Below the pieces are notes generated by a model. The model did not search any database. It saw only the letters and a list, made by a program, of their open reading frames with translations, and was not told the DNA's origin. From assembly GCF_002207865.1 (NCBI RefSeq), contig NZ_BDQM01000006.1:115041-179040 (forward strand): a stretch of 64,000 nucleotides of DNA, read 5' to 3'. The translations under genes and the position numbers were made by a program. Within the stretch, counting starts at the first letter, position 1, and each line of letters starts with the position of its first letter. This document shows positions 52,226-63,021 of this stretch, one piece after another. The stretch is from Colwellia marinimaniae. Its GTDB lineage: Bacteria > Pseudomonadota > Gammaproteobacteria > Enterobacterales > Alteromonadaceae.

Positions 52226-52582
52226 ATGACTACAACTACCAATAAAACATGGCGCACAATTTGTGACTCAAGTGACTTAGTAAAAGATTCAGGTATTTGC
52301 GCGTTACTTGCTGATGAGGCCGGTAACGAAGAACAAATTGCCATTTTTCACCTACCTAACAGTGAAGAAAAAATATATGCCGTTGGCAACTACGACCCTA
52401 TAGGTAAAGCCAACGTGCTTTATCGCGGTATTGTTGGCTGTATTGCCGATGAACCTGTGGTTGCTTCGCCCTTATATAAGCAACATTTTTCGTTAAAAAC
52501 AGGGCGTTGTTTGCAGGAAGAGCAGAGTATTGCTGTGTACGAGATACGTATTGAAAACGAACAAGTGCAAGTTTTTTATTAA
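52226..52582 (+). CDS. nirD: Nitrite reductase small subunit
   Basis: This 118-residue partner of NirB has the Rieske-like fold without cluster ligands, as in E. coli NirD. It shows WRTICDSSDLVKDSGICALL, IAIFHLPNSEEKIYAVGNYDPIG, ANVLYRGIVG and SPLYKQHFSLKTGRCL. It begins 15 bases after nirB with an AAGAGGAGCAC ribosome site, followed by nasA 47 bases later. Confidence 0.95.
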   Translation: MTTTTNKTWRTICDSSDLVKDSGICALLADEAGNEEQIAIFHLPNSEEKIYAVGNYDPIGKANVLYRGIVGCIADEPVVASPLYKQHFSLKTGRCLQEEQSIAVYEIRIENEQVQVFY

Positions 52583-52629
52583 CTTGTTCTTTCATATCGT
52601 TTTATTAATACCTTGTTTAGGAGCTCAGT

Positions 52630-55353
52630 ATGAGTTTATTAATCGCTGATTCACCACATGTTTCACCAAGTAGTGAAAAAAAGATGCCATCACTTATTCA
52701 GAGTACCTGCGCCTATTGTGGTGTTGGTTGTGGTGTTGATATTGTGGTCGCCGATGGCAAAGCTACCTCCTTAACGGGCTCAGCTGATCATCCGGCAAAC
52801 TATGGCAAGTTATGTGTTAAAGGCAGTAACTTACTCAATACCATAGATTTAACGAATCGCTTGTTGGCGCCTGAAATCGATGGTAAAAAAGTTAGCTGGC
52901 AACAAGCTACGAATTACGTAGCGGAAAAATTCAGCGATATTATTAAAGAGCACGGTAAAGATGCCGTTGCTTTTTATGTCTCCGGTCAACTCTTGACCGA
53001 AGACTATTATCTGGCCAACAAATTGATGAAGGGTTATATCGGCTCAGGCAATATCGATACTAATTCCAGATTGTGTATGTCGTCGGCAGTTTCTGCTTAT
53101 AAGCGTGCCTTTGGTGAAGACGTTGTGCCTTGTACTTATCAAGATCTTGAGCAAACAGACTTGCTATTACTGATCGGCTCGAACGCCGCGTGGACACATC
53201 CGGTTTTATATCAACGTATTGAGCGTGCAAAAAAAATCAATCCCTTGATGAAAGTGGTAGTGCTTGATCCCAGAAAAACAGCTACTTGTGAACTAGCCGA
53301 TAATTTTATTCAATTAAAACCAGGCAGTGATGGTGCATTTTTTAATGGCTTGTTGAACTATTTAAGTGAAAATGGCGGTTTAGACGCTGACTATATAGCG
53401 AAAAACACCGAAGGTTTTACTGAAACACTGGCACAAGCCACAACGTGGTCGGTGGCGAAAGTGGCTGAATATTGCCACGTTAGCGAGCAAGAATTAACCC
53501 TGGTTTATCAGTTGTTTTGCCAGAGTAAAAAGGCGATAACCTTCTATTCTATGGGTATTAATCAATCATCTTCTGGCGTCGATAAGTGTCAAAGTATTAT
53601 TAACTGTCATTTAGCCAGCGGAAAAATGGCCAAAACCGGTTGTGGCCCTTTTTCAATTACCGGGCAACCTAATGCCATGGGCGGTAGGGAAGTCGGTGGC
53701 TTAGCTAATCAACTGGCTGCCCATATGGATATTGATAACCCCGCACATCAAGATAAAGTGCAGCGTTTTTGGCAATCACCGACCATAGCCACTAAGCAAG
53801 GCGCTAAAGCCATAGATATGTTTGATAAAATTGCTAGCGGTGAAATTAAAGCGGTGTGGATAATGGCCACCAATCCTATGGTGAGTTTGCCCGATCGCGA
53901 CAAAATTGCCGCAGCGTTGAAAAAGTGTCAATTAGTGGTGGTATCTGATTGTGTTGACGAAAATGATACCTTGGCTTTTGCCGATGTTAAATTGCCAGCA
54001 ACACCTTGGTTAGAAAAAAATGGCACAGTGACTAATTCTGAGCGACGTATTTCTCGTCAACGTAATGCGGTTTTACCCGCAGGACAAGCCAAGCATGATT
54101 GGCAAATTATCCGTGATGTTGCCCAAGCCATGGGTTTTTCTGGCTTTGATTTTGCAGACGTTAGCGATGTTTTTAAAGAACATGCACAATTAACTCACTT
54201 TGAAAATAATGGTGAGCGCTTGCTTGATTTAAGCGGCTTAAGCCAATTAACGGCGCAAGAATACCATGAGTTGACACCGATACAATGGCCGGTTAACGAG
54301 CAATACCCGCAAGGTTGTGATCGCGTTTATGCCGATGGACAATTCAATACCGCCTCCGGTAAAGCGCAATTTATCGCGGTGAGTCCTCAGCTGCCAAAAC
54401 AAAGAACTTCCGAGCAGTTTCCTTTTGTGCTGAACAGTGGTCGTATTCGTGATCAATGGCATACCATGACTCGCACGGGCAAAACCAGTAAGCTGGTCGC
54501 GCATACCGACAAACCTTATCTTTACCTGCACCCCAGTGATGCGAAAACCTTAGCGGTCGTTGATGACGATATGCTTAACATTACCGCCAGTACGGGTCAC
54601 GCGATTGCCCACGTCAAGTTAGATGATAAACAGCGCGCGGGTGAATGTTTTATGCCAATACATTGGAATAAAAGTTTTGCTTCCCATGCTAATGTCAGCG
54701 CTTTGTATCAAAGCATTGTTGACCCCATTTCAGGCCAAGCCGAGTGTAAACAAGGCGCGGTGGCGTTAACGAAAAAAAGTTATAGTCAATATTTAAGCTT
54801 GCACACAGTGAGTGATGTTGAACTTGAAGTCTCGGCAGATTTTTGGCTGAAAAACACCACGGCTTACGGTGATGCTTATCAAGCCGCGTTTGATGAACCT
54901 ATTGTCGATGCCATGTTGTGGTGCCAACAAGCGACCGGTTTATCTGGAGAATGGTTGCAATTTAATCAAGACAGTCAATCCTATATCGTCTGCTTGCAAG
55001 CGGGAAAATTAGTCGCCTTAGCGTACTTCTCTCAGCAATGGCCAGTGTTAGATGTTAGCTGGCTTGAGCATGTTTTAAGTGAAGAAACATTGGAGTTTGC
55101 CACCATACAATCGCTATTGTTGGGCATTGCCAGTAATGAGTTTAATCAAGGTAAACAAGTGTGTAGTTGTTTCAATATTGGTGAAAAAACTATTGTTAAT
55201 GCCATAGCGCAAGGTTGTACTAGTGTCGATAAATTGGGCGAACAGCTGCAATGTGGTACTAAGTGTGGATCATGTAAGCCGGAATTGGCCAGCATGATTA
55301 GTTTGCATAAAGCTTCAGAACCCTTGGCTGTAAATGAACTCGGTGCGGGTTGA
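52630..55353 (+). CDS. nasA: Assimilatory nitrate reductase catalytic subunit
   Basis: This 907-residue molybdenum enzyme reduces nitrate to nitrite in the cytoplasm. The N-terminal 4Fe-4S motif is STCAYCGVGCGVD with a later LCVKGSNLL. The molybdopterin domains include RLCMSSAVSAYKRAFG, GPFSITGQPNAMGGREVGGL and NSGRIRDQWHTMTRTGK. The C-terminal ~60 residues form a BFD-type [2Fe-2S] domain (VCSCFNIGEKTIVNAI ... CGTKCGSC), typical of NasA. Together with nirBD it converts nitrate to ammonium. No nitrate transporter is in the window. Confidence 0.95.
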   Translation: MSLLIADSPHVSPSSEKKMPSLIQSTCAYCGVGCGVDIVVADGKATSLTGSADHPANYGKLCVKGSNLLNTIDLTNRLLAPEIDGKKVSWQQATNYVAEKFSDIIKEHGKDAVAFYVSGQLLTEDYYLANKLMKGYIGSGNIDTNSRLCMSSAVSAYKRAFGEDVVPCTYQDLEQTDLLLLIGSNAAWTHPVLYQRIERAKKINPLMKVVVLDPRKTATCELADNFIQLKPGSDGAFFNGLLNYLSENGGLDADYIAKNTEGFTETLAQATTWSVAKVAEYCHVSEQELTLVYQLFCQSKKAITFYSMGINQSSSGVDKCQSIINCHLASGKMAKTGCGPFSITGQPNAMGGREVGGLANQLAAHMDIDNPAHQDKVQRFWQSPTIATKQGAKAIDMFDKIASGEIKAVWIMATNPMVSLPDRDKIAAALKKCQLVVVSDCVDENDTLAFADVKLPATPWLEKNGTVTNSERRISRQRNAVLPAGQAKHDWQIIRDVAQAMGFSGFDFADVSDVFKEHAQLTHFENNGERLLDLSGLSQLTAQEYHELTPIQWPVNEQYPQGCDRVYADGQFNTASGKAQFIAVSPQLPKQRTSEQFPFVLNSGRIRDQWHTMTRTGKTSKLVAHTDKPYLYLHPSDAKTLAVVDDDMLNITASTGHAIAHVKLDDKQRAGECFMPIHWNKSFASHANVSALYQSIVDPISGQAECKQGAVALTKKSYSQYLSLHTVSDVELEVSADFWLKNTTAYGDAYQAAFDEPIVDAMLWCQQATGLSGEWLQFNQDSQSYIVCLQAGKLVALAYFSQQWPVLDVSWLEHVLSEETLEFATIQSLLLGIASNEFNQGKQVCSCFNIGEKTIVNAIAQGCTSVDKLGEQLQCGTKCGSCKPELASMISLHKASEPLAVNELGAG

Positions 55354-55480
55354 TGGCATGAAAGCGTGATGCTGCTAAACAAAACACAGTAAAGCGATCA
55401 CCCTAAACAATCTCTAGCAAAGTAAGGGCTAACTTGGTTACAATACGCGCTCTTAAAAATGCTCAATGAATGGATTTATC

Positions 55481-56869
55481 ATGTCACTTTCTGTTGTTAT
55501 TCTTGCTGCGGGTAAAGGTACTCGCATGCGCTCTTCTTTACCAAAAGTACTCCATAATATTGCTGACAAACCTATGGTGGCTCATGTTATCGATAGTGCT
55601 CGTCAACTAGGCGCCAGTAATATCTACCTAGTGTACGGCTTTGGTGGTGAGGTGTTAAAAGCGACACTCACTAAAGACAATACCGGTGACGACCTAAGGT
55701 TTATTGAGCAAAAAGAACAACTAGGTACAGGACATGCGGTTGCTCAGGCTTCACCTTTTTTATCAGATGATGAAAACGTCTTAGTGCTTTACGGGGATGT
55801 ACCTTTAACAAAAGTATCTACCTTGGCACGTTTGCTGGCGGCTAAACCAGAAAATGGCATGGCGCTGTTAACCGTACATTTAGCCAACCCTATGGGTTAT
55901 GGCCGTATTGTCCGTGAAGAAATAGCCGGCCAACAGCAAGTGGTTGGTATTATTGAGCAAAAAGATGCCAGCGCCGAGCAGTTAAAAATTAATGAAGCCA
56001 ATACCGGTATTTTACTTGCCAACGGTGCTGATTTAAAGCGTTGGTTAAGTAACTTATCCAGTGATAATGCCCAAGGCGAGTATTATTTAACGGATATCAT
56101 TGCTGCTGCCCATGCTGAAGGTAAAACCATTGCCACCGCCCACCCTGATACTGAAATTGAAGTGGAAGGCGCGAATAACCGCGTACAATTAGCCACGTTA
56201 GAGCGCGCTTACCAAGCTCGTATAGCCGAAGAGTTGATGCTTGCTGGTGCGAGTTTACGCGACCCAGCTCGCATTGATGTTCGTGGCAAGTTAACCACAG
56301 GCATGGAAGTAACTATTGATATTAACTGTATCTTTGCCGGCGACGTCACTTTAGGTGATAACGTACTTATCGGCGCTAACTGTATTATCACCAACAGCAC
56401 TATTGCCGATAATGTCGAAATTAAGCCCAACAGTATTATTGAAGACGCTGTTATTGAAGCAGACTGCTCTGTTGGTCCTTTTGCCCGTATTCGTCCGGGC
56501 TCAGTAATGAAACAAGATTCTCATATTGGCAACTTTGTTGAAATGAAGAAAACCACTTTAGGTGCTGGCAGTAAAGCCGGTCATTTAAGTTACCTGGGTA
56601 ATGCCCAAATTGGTAGCAAGGTAAATATTGGTGCTGGTACTATTACCTGTAACTATGACGGCGTTAATAAGTCGATCACAGAAATTGGTGACAATGTTTT
56701 TATTGGTTCAAACAGCTCCTTGGTAGCACCAGTAACTATTGGCAAGTCAGCGACCATAGGTGCGGGTTCTGTGATCACTAAAAATGTAGCAGAAAATGAC
56801 TTAGCCCTGGGTCGAGCTAAACAGCGCAATGTCACCGGCTGGCAACGACCGGTAAAAAATAGCCGTTAA
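55481..56869 (+). CDS. glmU: Bifunctional UDP-GlcNAc pyrophosphorylase / glucosamine-1-phosphate acetyltransferase
   Basis: This 462-residue enzyme makes UDP-N-acetylglucosamine. The N-terminal uridyltransferase has [30 protein letters not shown] and LYGDVPL. The C-terminal left-handed beta-helix has hexapeptide repeats, and the acetyl-CoA/catalytic segment [33 protein letters not shown]. The start is set at 55481 ([11 protein letters not shown]); the upstream ATG adds five unconserved residues. The glmU-regulator-glmS order follows, with a terminator between. Confidence 0.97.
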   Translation: MSLSVVILAAGKGTRMRSSLPKVLHNIADKPMVAHVIDSARQLGASNIYLVYGFGGEVLKATLTKDNTGDDLRFIEQKEQLGTGHAVAQASPFLSDDENVLVLYGDVPLTKVSTLARLLAAKPENGMALLTVHLANPMGYGRIVREEIAGQQQVVGIIEQKDASAEQLKINEANTGILLANGADLKRWLSNLSSDNAQGEYYLTDIIAAAHAEGKTIATAHPDTEIEVEGANNRVQLATLERAYQARIAEELMLAGASLRDPARIDVRGKLTTGMEVTIDINCIFAGDVTLGDNVLIGANCIITNSTIADNVEIKPNSIIEDAVIEADCSVGPFARIRPGSVMKQDSHIGNFVEMKKTTLGAGSKAGHLSYLGNAQIGSKVNIGAGTITCNYDGVNKSITEIGDNVFIGSNSSLVAPVTIGKSATIGAGSVITKNVAENDLALGRAKQRNVTGWQRPVKNSR

Positions 56870-56900
56870 CTTGGACTAGCTTAATGTAAGTATACTTTAC

Positions 56901-56927
56901 AAAAGCGCTATTTTTAGCGCTTTTTTT
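56901..56927 (+). terminator. Rho-independent terminator of glmU
   Basis: AAAAGCGCTA pairs with TAGCGCTTTT around a short T-rich loop and ends in seven Ts. Confidence 0.88.
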
Positions 56928-57081
56928 GTGACAAATTTTTAAGGTAAGTGATGGCAAGATCAAAGGAAAAAATTGCTTTATCTTTCGGTATGAAACATAA
57001 TAACCGTTATAGCGAAACTAAGTTACGCACTTCGAAACTTTTCGAAACAAATTAATCATAGCAGTTAAACACAAAAATCCT

Positions 57082-57846
57082 ATGTCTAAACGAAATACTC
57101 AACAACGTCGTCATAATATTATTGCCGACTTAAATGCTCAGGGTGAAGTGAGCGTAGACAGCTTAGCCAAGCAATTTGATACTTCAGAAGTAACCATCAG
57201 AAAAGATCTAGCCGCCCTTGAAACCAGTGGTTTGCTGTTAAGGCGTTACGGTGGTGCGGTGGCCTTGCCCAGTGAAATTACCGAAGTAAAGACCGAGCAA
57301 CTGTCGCAACAAAAATTACTGATTGCCAAAACAGCAGCAACGCTTATTCGTGATCATAACCGCATTATTATTGATAGCGGCCAAACCACTTCGGCTTTAG
57401 TGAGTGAATTAGCCAATAAAAAAGGCTTAGTGGTGATGACCAATGCTCTTAGCATAGCTAACGAAATTCACGCATTAGAAAACGAACCGACATTATTGAT
57501 GACCGGTGGTACTTGGGATGCCAATTCAGAGGCGTTTCAAGGGCAAGTTGCCGAGCAAGTATTACGCTCTTACGACTTTGACCAGTTATTTATTGGTGCC
57601 GATGGTATTGATATTAACCGTGGTACCACCACGTTTAATGAATTAATTGGCTTAAGCCGGGTTATGGCAGAAGTCTCCCGTGAAGTCATTGTCATGGTTG
57701 AGTCGGCCAAAATAAGTAAGAAAATCCCTAATTTAGAGCTAACTTGGCAACAAATTCATACCCTGATCACCGATGATGGTCTCTCAGATGAAATGCAAAC
57801 CGCGCTAAGTGAACAAGGCGTAAAGCTAATTATCGCCAAAGCTTAA
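57082..57846 (+). CDS. DeoR/GlpR-family transcriptional regulator between glmU and glmS
   Basis: This 254-residue regulator has an N-terminal helix-turn-helix (RRHNIIADLNAQGEVSVDSL, FDTSEVTIRKDLAALE, GLLLRRYGGAV) and the DeoR sugar-phosphate sensor domain (IIIDSGQTTSALVSEL, LMTGGTWDANSEAFQG, LFIGADGIDINRGTTTFNE). Its position suggests that it senses an amino-sugar phosphate and controls glmS and perhaps glmU. Effector and operators are not shown. It lies after the glmU terminator and 94 bases before glmS. Confidence 0.9.
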   Translation: MSKRNTQQRRHNIIADLNAQGEVSVDSLAKQFDTSEVTIRKDLAALETSGLLLRRYGGAVALPSEITEVKTEQLSQQKLLIAKTAATLIRDHNRIIIDSGQTTSALVSELANKKGLVVMTNALSIANEIHALENEPTLLMTGGTWDANSEAFQGQVAEQVLRSYDFDQLFIGADGIDINRGTTTFNELIGLSRVMAEVSREVIVMVESAKISKKIPNLELTWQQIHTLITDDGLSDEMQTALSEQGVKLIIAKA

Positions 57847-57940
57847 CTGAGTTCAGAGAAGCTTTGTTAAGCCCAGATTAAAGCAATGATGTGTATAAAT
57901 CATAAACAATAAATAACGTAAAAATAAAGGAATCAACATT

Positions 57941-59773
57941 ATGTGTGGCATAGTCGGCGCAGTAGCCCAACGCGATGTAACAGATATTTTAGTAGAAGGT
58001 TTAAAGCGATTAGAATATCGCGGTTACGATTCTGCCGGTGTCGCAGTGATCAATAACAATAACGAACTATTTACCACAAAACGTTTAGGTAAAGTTCAAG
58101 AACTGGTGCAAGCGTTAGAGCAACAACCTTTATCTGGTGGCACTGGTATTGCTCATACACGCTGGGCTACTCATGGTGCACCAAGCGAAGTGAATGCTCA
58201 CCCGCATATATCAAGTAATACTATTGCGGTAGTACATAATGGCATTATCGAAAACCACCAAGCCTTGCGTACACAACTACAAGGCTTGGGTTACGAATTC
58301 TTATCGCAAACCGATACCGAAGTGATTACCCATTTGGTTCATCATGAACTAAAAACCAGCGATAACTTACTTGCAGCCGTACAAAAAACCGTTAAGCAGC
58401 TTGAAGGTGCTTACGGTACTGTGGTGATGGATAGTCGCGATAAAGACAATCTTATTGTGGCGCGTTCTGGTAGCCCATTAGTGATAGGTTATGGTTTAGG
58501 TGAAAACTTTATTGCCTCAGATATCATGGCGTTACTGCCGGTAACCCGTAAATTCTCCTACCTTGAAGAAGGCGACGTGGCGCAAATTAGTCGTTTTGAG
58601 GTGAAAATTTTTGATATTGATGGCAAGCCAGTAGAGCGTGCCGCGAAAGAAGTTAACGTCTCACATGACAGTGGTGATAAAGGTGAATACCGTCATTTCA
58701 TGTTAAAAGAAACTTTCGAGCAACCGACTGCTATTCGTAACACCTTAGAAGGTCGAATCGTTGCGGGTGCTTTGGATATCAATGCTTTTGGTGAAGGTGC
58801 TGACGAGATCTTTAAGCAAGTAAAACATATCCAAATTATTGCCTGTGGTACCAGTTATCACTCAGGTATGGTAGCAAGGTACTGGTTAGAAGAGCTGGCT
58901 GGTATTTCTTGTAATATTGAAATTGCCAGTGAGTTTAGATACCGAAAATCGTTTGTACCAAAAAATTCATTATTGGTCACTATTTCACAATCGGGTGAAA
59001 CCGCAGATACTTTAGCCGCGTTGCGTTTAGCCAAAGAGATAGGCTACAAATCAAGTTTGGTTATTTGTAATGTGGCAGGTTCATCGTTAGTGCGTGAGTC
59101 TGATATAGCCTTTATGACTAAAGCGGGTGCTGAAATTGGCGTAGCGTCAACTAAAGCCTTTACTACGCAACTTGTTGGCTTATTAATGCTGACCGTAGCC
59201 ATCGGCCAACATAATGGTATGAGCAAAGAAAAACAAGGCGAAATTTGCCAATCATTAATGTCATTACCGGCAAAACTTGATGAAGTATTAGCCCTTGCCT
59301 CTTCCATTGAAGAGCTAGCAGAAGACTTTGCTGATAAAAACCATGCACTATTTTTAGGTCGTGGTGACCAATATCCAATCGCAATGGAAGGCGCGCTGAA
59401 GCTGAAAGAAATTTCATATATTCATGCTGAAGCCTATGCCGCGGGTGAACTTAAACATGGTCCATTAGCACTTATTGATGCTGAAATGCCGGTAATTGTC
59501 GTAGCACCAAAAAATGATTTAATTGAAAAACTTAAATCAAACGTTGAAGAAGTACGTGCTCGAGGCGGATTAATGTATGTCTTTGCCGATAGCGATGCTA
59601 ATTTCGCTAGTGACGACACCATGAAAGTGATTGATGTGCCTGTGTGTGATGACATTATCGCGCCCATAGTTTACACCTTACCGTTACAGTTACTTTCTTA
59701 CTACGTTGCCATCATCAAAGGTACCGACGTTGACCAACCGCGTAACTTGGCAAAATCAGTTACTGTAGAATAA
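57941..59773 (+). CDS. glmS: Glucosamine-6-phosphate synthase (isomerizing)
   Basis: This 610-residue enzyme makes glucosamine-6-phosphate from fructose-6-phosphate and glutamine. The N-terminal glutaminase has the catalytic Cys directly after Met ([13 protein letters not shown]), [18 protein letters not shown] and HNGIIENH. Two SIS domains follow ([53 protein letters not shown]). The C-terminus ends [13 protein letters not shown]. No glmS ribozyme or GlmZ-type site was recognised upstream. Confidence 0.98.
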   Translation: MCGIVGAVAQRDVTDILVEGLKRLEYRGYDSAGVAVINNNNELFTTKRLGKVQELVQALEQQPLSGGTGIAHTRWATHGAPSEVNAHPHISSNTIAVVHNGIIENHQALRTQLQGLGYEFLSQTDTEVITHLVHHELKTSDNLLAAVQKTVKQLEGAYGTVVMDSRDKDNLIVARSGSPLVIGYGLGENFIASDIMALLPVTRKFSYLEEGDVAQISRFEVKIFDIDGKPVERAAKEVNVSHDSGDKGEYRHFMLKETFEQPTAIRNTLEGRIVAGALDINAFGEGADEIFKQVKHIQIIACGTSYHSGMVARYWLEELAGISCNIEIASEFRYRKSFVPKNSLLVTISQSGETADTLAALRLAKEIGYKSSLVICNVAGSSLVRESDIAFMTKAGAEIGVASTKAFTTQLVGLLMLTVAIGQHNGMSKEKQGEICQSLMSLPAKLDEVLALASSIEELAEDFADKNHALFLGRGDQYPIAMEGALKLKEISYIHAEAYAAGELKHGPLALIDAEMPVIVVAPKNDLIEKLKSNVEEVRARGGLMYVFADSDANFASDDTMKVIDVPVCDDIIAPIVYTLPLQLLSYYVAIIKGTDVDQPRNLAKSVTVE

Positions 59774-59859
59774 TCCGGTTAAATGAAGTGACCGATTAGT
59801 TAATAGCTTGGTAGAGCTTAACTAGGCACTAATCTAAAACTCGGCTTACCTTCATAAAC

Positions 59860-59896
59860 TAGCCGCTACCTGAAGATAGGTAGCGGCTATTTTTTT
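59860..59896 (+). terminator. Rho-independent terminator of glmS
   Basis: TAGCCGCTACCT (59860-59871) pairs perfectly with AGGTAGCGGCTA (59878-59889) and is followed by seven Ts. Confidence 0.92.
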
Positions 59897-60161
59897 GCTT
59901 GAAAAAGGTTTACTTAGTGCGGTTATTGGCTATGCGCTTAATAAAAATGAGTAATTGAAGCAATACTAACCCAATAGCGAATGTTACCAAGCAGAGATAC
60001 TTAATCTGATGTAAATGTTTTACAATCCTCAAAGATTACTCATATAGTTGCTAAGTTTGAGTAAGCGAAATTTTCTGAATTAGCAACTGCCTAGTTTTAG
60101 CGGGGCCGTTCATTCAACCATTTTTCCTTGGTGTAAAAACATAGGCAATAAAGAAATAACC
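59897..60161. other. Gene-free region before the gamma-glutamyltransferase gene
   Basis: This stretch is AT-rich with no clear promoter, repeat or RNA. On the minus strand a start-less frame of about 35 codons encodes one hydrophobic segment (LVTFAIGLVLLQLLIFI); without a start codon or context it is not called as a gene. Confidence 0.3.
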
Positions 60162-62012
60162 ATGCAAAAACATTTCATTACCCATATCCAGACGCATATA
60201 TTCTCCAGATTTGTTCGGCTAACAAAATCACGATATTCGGCAATAAAATTGACCTGTTGCTGTTTGGTTTTTATTGGCGTTAATAGTATTGCCAATGCCA
60301 ATGCCAATGTCGCCAGCCAGCAAGTTACAAAAATTAAGCCGCCGTATTTATCGCAATTAGTTGATTATTATGATGTAAACCATCCTGTTATTGGTAGAAA
60401 AGGCATGGTGGTTAGTCAAAAACGTATCGCCAGTGAAGTGGGTGCTGATATTCTCCGACAAGGCGGTAATGCCATTGATGCTGCGGTAGCCGTTGGTTTC
60501 GCCTTAGCCGTGGTTTTACCGCGAGCAGGTAATTTAGCCGGTGGTGGTTTTATGTTGGTTCATTTAGCCGAGCAAAATAAAACCATCGCCATTGATTATC
60601 GTGAAACTGCACCGGCTTTAGCCTATAAAGATCTTTTTCTTGATAAATATGGCACGCCGATAGTGAACAAATCACTGAAATCATTATCCGCTTCAGGCGT
60701 ACCCGGTACAGTGGCTGGTTTACATTATGCCCTGGAAAATTATGGCTCAATGTCTTGGGCTGAGGTAATAAAACCGGCAGAAAAACTGGCTCGAAATGGT
60801 GTTGTTGTTGATGATGATATGGCGCGATTTTTTTACAAAGAGCAAATTTTTTTAGCGAATAGCGCAGAAACTTGTCGAGTCTATTTGAAAGCCAATTGTA
60901 AGCCTTACTTAGCCGGAGAGCTCTTTATCCAAGAAGATTTGGCTGATAGCTTAGTGTATTTACAAAAGCAGGGTAAAGCGGGCTTTTATCAAGGAGACAT
61001 CGCTAAAAAAATTGTCGCGATAATGGCGCAAGGTGATGGTCTTATTACCGCAAAAGACTTAGCGGATTATACCGTGAAAGAAGTGGCGCCGATTCGTGGC
61101 ACATTCCATGGCTATGAAATTTTAACCATGCCACCACCCAGCTCTGGTGGCGTGCATCTTATTCAAATGTTAAATATGTTTGAATCTCTAGACTTAGACG
61201 GTATTCAGCAAGGCTCTGCAGCCATGATACATCTGCAAACTGAAATCTTTAAGCGTGCTTTTGCCGACAGAAGTACCTTTTTAGGTGATCCAGATTTTGT
61301 GCAAGTGCCAAGTAAGGGCTTAACCAGTAAAAAATACGCGCAAGCGTTAAGTGAAAATATTAAGCGCAATAAAATTACCCCATCAAGCGATATCAAAGCA
61401 GGGCAGCCAAATAAATATGAAAGCCCTGATACCACGCATTTTTCTGTTATGGATGCTGCGGGTAATGTGGTCAGTAGTACTTATACCTTAAATCACAATT
61501 ATGGCAGTGGCATTATTATTCCAGGCACAGGCATCTTACTCAATAACACCATGGATGATTTTTCGTTAAAACCGGGTAGACCCAATAGTTATGGTTTAAT
61601 TGGCGGCACCGCTAATGCTATTGAAGCAAACAAACGGCCATTAAGTTCAATGACGCCAACAATAGTGCTAAAAGATGGTAAACCTTATATTGCCACAGGT
61701 ACTCCTGGCGGCAGTAAAATTATTACGGCAGTATTTCAACAATTGGTGAATGTTTTGTATTTCGAAATGAATATTGCTGAGGCGACCAACGCACCAAGGG
61801 TTCATCATCAATGGCAACCCGATATTTTATATGTGGAAAGAAATATTCCTGCCGATACCGTCGATAACTTAAAAACTATGGGTTATACCGTAAAAGTCTC
61901 TAGTTCGCTGGGTAGTTTACAAACTATCATGAAACATAATGGCGTATTTTTAGGTGCAGCCGATCCACGCAGACCCGGTGCCGCAGCTATTGCCGTAGAT
62001 ATTATAGATTAG
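60162..62012 (+). CDS. ggt: Gamma-glutamyltransferase
   Basis: This 616-residue periplasmic enzyme cleaves glutathione and other gamma-glutamyl compounds. An unusually long N-terminus (about 45 residues) contains the export segment LTCCCLVFIGVNSIANANA. The large subunit has GGNAIDAAVAVGFALAVV and AGNLAGGGFMLVHL. Autocleavage should occur before the Thr of DTTHFSVMD (near residue 424). In the small subunit GSGIIIPGTGILLNNTMDDF and GGSKIITAVFQ follow. It is preceded by a strong glmS terminator, so it is transcribed separately. Confidence 0.95.
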   Translation: MQKHFITHIQTHIFSRFVRLTKSRYSAIKLTCCCLVFIGVNSIANANANVASQQVTKIKPPYLSQLVDYYDVNHPVIGRKGMVVSQKRIASEVGADILRQGGNAIDAAVAVGFALAVVLPRAGNLAGGGFMLVHLAEQNKTIAIDYRETAPALAYKDLFLDKYGTPIVNKSLKSLSASGVPGTVAGLHYALENYGSMSWAEVIKPAEKLARNGVVVDDDMARFFYKEQIFLANSAETCRVYLKANCKPYLAGELFIQEDLADSLVYLQKQGKAGFYQGDIAKKIVAIMAQGDGLITAKDLADYTVKEVAPIRGTFHGYEILTMPPPSSGGVHLIQMLNMFESLDLDGIQQGSAAMIHLQTEIFKRAFADRSTFLGDPDFVQVPSKGLTSKKYAQALSENIKRNKITPSSDIKAGQPNKYESPDTTHFSVMDAAGNVVSSTYTLNHNYGSGIIIPGTGILLNNTMDDFSLKPGRPNSYGLIGGTANAIEANKRPLSSMTPTIVLKDGKPYIATGTPGGSKIITAVFQQLVNVLYFEMNIAEATNAPRVHHQWQPDILYVERNIPADTVDNLKTMGYTVKVSSSLGSLQTIMKHNGVFLGAADPRRPGAAAIAVDIID

Positions 62013-62160
62013 CAAGCTAGCAGTGACTTTCAATAAAGGACTTTTTACTCGACAATGAAAGGGGGCAAATTCTAGCGATATTATTTATTTTACCAATGAA
62101 ATAAAGCTCAGTTAATCAGGTCTTATGAACAGTTAACATGTTAACCCGTTCAGGATCCCG

Positions 62161-63021
62161 ATGAAACCACGACACATGACCCCCGCGTTACTCTTACTTG
62201 GCTTTTCCACCTTGCTATTGGGTTTAAGTATATTGCTCTTAGGTCCTCATAAACATATTGCCTTAACCACTAATTTTTATCTTATTAGTGATTTATTACC
62301 GGCTAAAGTCTTTAACCTATTAGCGGCACTGGCTTTTATTTTTAGTGCGATTTTGGCCTTTTTATCGATCAAGCAAAGTAACTTTCGGCCAATTTTAGCC
62401 TACGTTTTGATTGCTATAAGCTTAGTGCCTTTAGGTTCACTGCTGAGTGACACCATGTGGATAGCGTCTATGGGTGGCTTTCCCGTTATTGGCTCAGGCC
62501 AAGGTGTTATTAAGTATTTCGCCTTGTTATCGATAGGAATATTGTTAATCAAACGCACGCTTTCTCCCTTGCTCTCTGCTTGGATTAGTATTATTCCTGT
62601 GCTGTTAGTTTTATTGTGGATTGGTGGTATGAAGTTCACCTTGCTCGAAGCGCAAGGCATAGCAGCATTGGTTAAAAGTTCGCCTTTAATGAGTTGGTTG
62701 TATGATGTTTTCAGTATACAAACCACGTCAAATATCATTGGCGTGTATGACTTAATTGCCGTGTTATTATTAATTTTGGCGATGTATTATCCGAAACTTA
62801 TTTATCCGGCGGTGTTAATGTCGGGCATGGTTTTTGTGGTAACTCAAAGCTTTTTGTTAAGTTTTTCTGCTGCCTTATCTAGTGAAACCTTACTGTCAAC
62901 TACGGGGCATTTTCTGATTAAAGATTTATGGTTTTTGGTGTGTTTGTTTTTTTATTATGCAGCCTTAAAACCGCTAGCGCCAATAGCGACATTAGCCAAA
63001 GGAAGGACCAGTGACAAGTAA
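62161..63021 (+). CDS. Uncharacterised multi-pass membrane protein
   Basis: This 286-residue protein has about eight hydrophobic segments, from LLLLGFSTLLLGLSILLLG at the start to DLWFLVCLFFYYAAL near the end. No family was recognised with confidence; the spacing resembles small membrane proteins of the DUF417/YkgB type, but this is only an impression. The stop codon at 63019-63021 is followed immediately, in the same frame, by the decayed serine-hydrolase sequence, so the 3' end of this gene may itself have been made by the deletion. Confidence 0.6.
   Translation: MKPRHMTPALLLLGFSTLLLGLSILLLGPHKHIALTTNFYLISDLLPAKVFNLLAALAFIFSAILAFLSIKQSNFRPILAYVLIAISLVPLGSLLSDTMWIASMGGFPVIGSGQGVIKYFALLSIGILLIKRTLSPLLSAWISIIPVLLVLLWIGGMKFTLLEAQGIAALVKSSPLMSWLYDVFSIQTTSNIIGVYDLIAVLLLILAMYYPKLIYPAVLMSGMVFVVTQSFLLSFSAALSSETLLSTTGHFLIKDLWFLVCLFFYYAALKPLAPIATLAKGRTSDK

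Noticed and set aside
57847..57940. glmS ribozyme or riboswitch upstream of glmS
   Set aside because: The 94-base gap is too short and lacks the ribozyme core; that ribozyme is a Gram-positive feature.
59930..60020. Small one-helix membrane protein on the minus strand
   Set aside because: There is no standard start codon or ribosome site and no context; possibly a decayed gene end, but not supportable.
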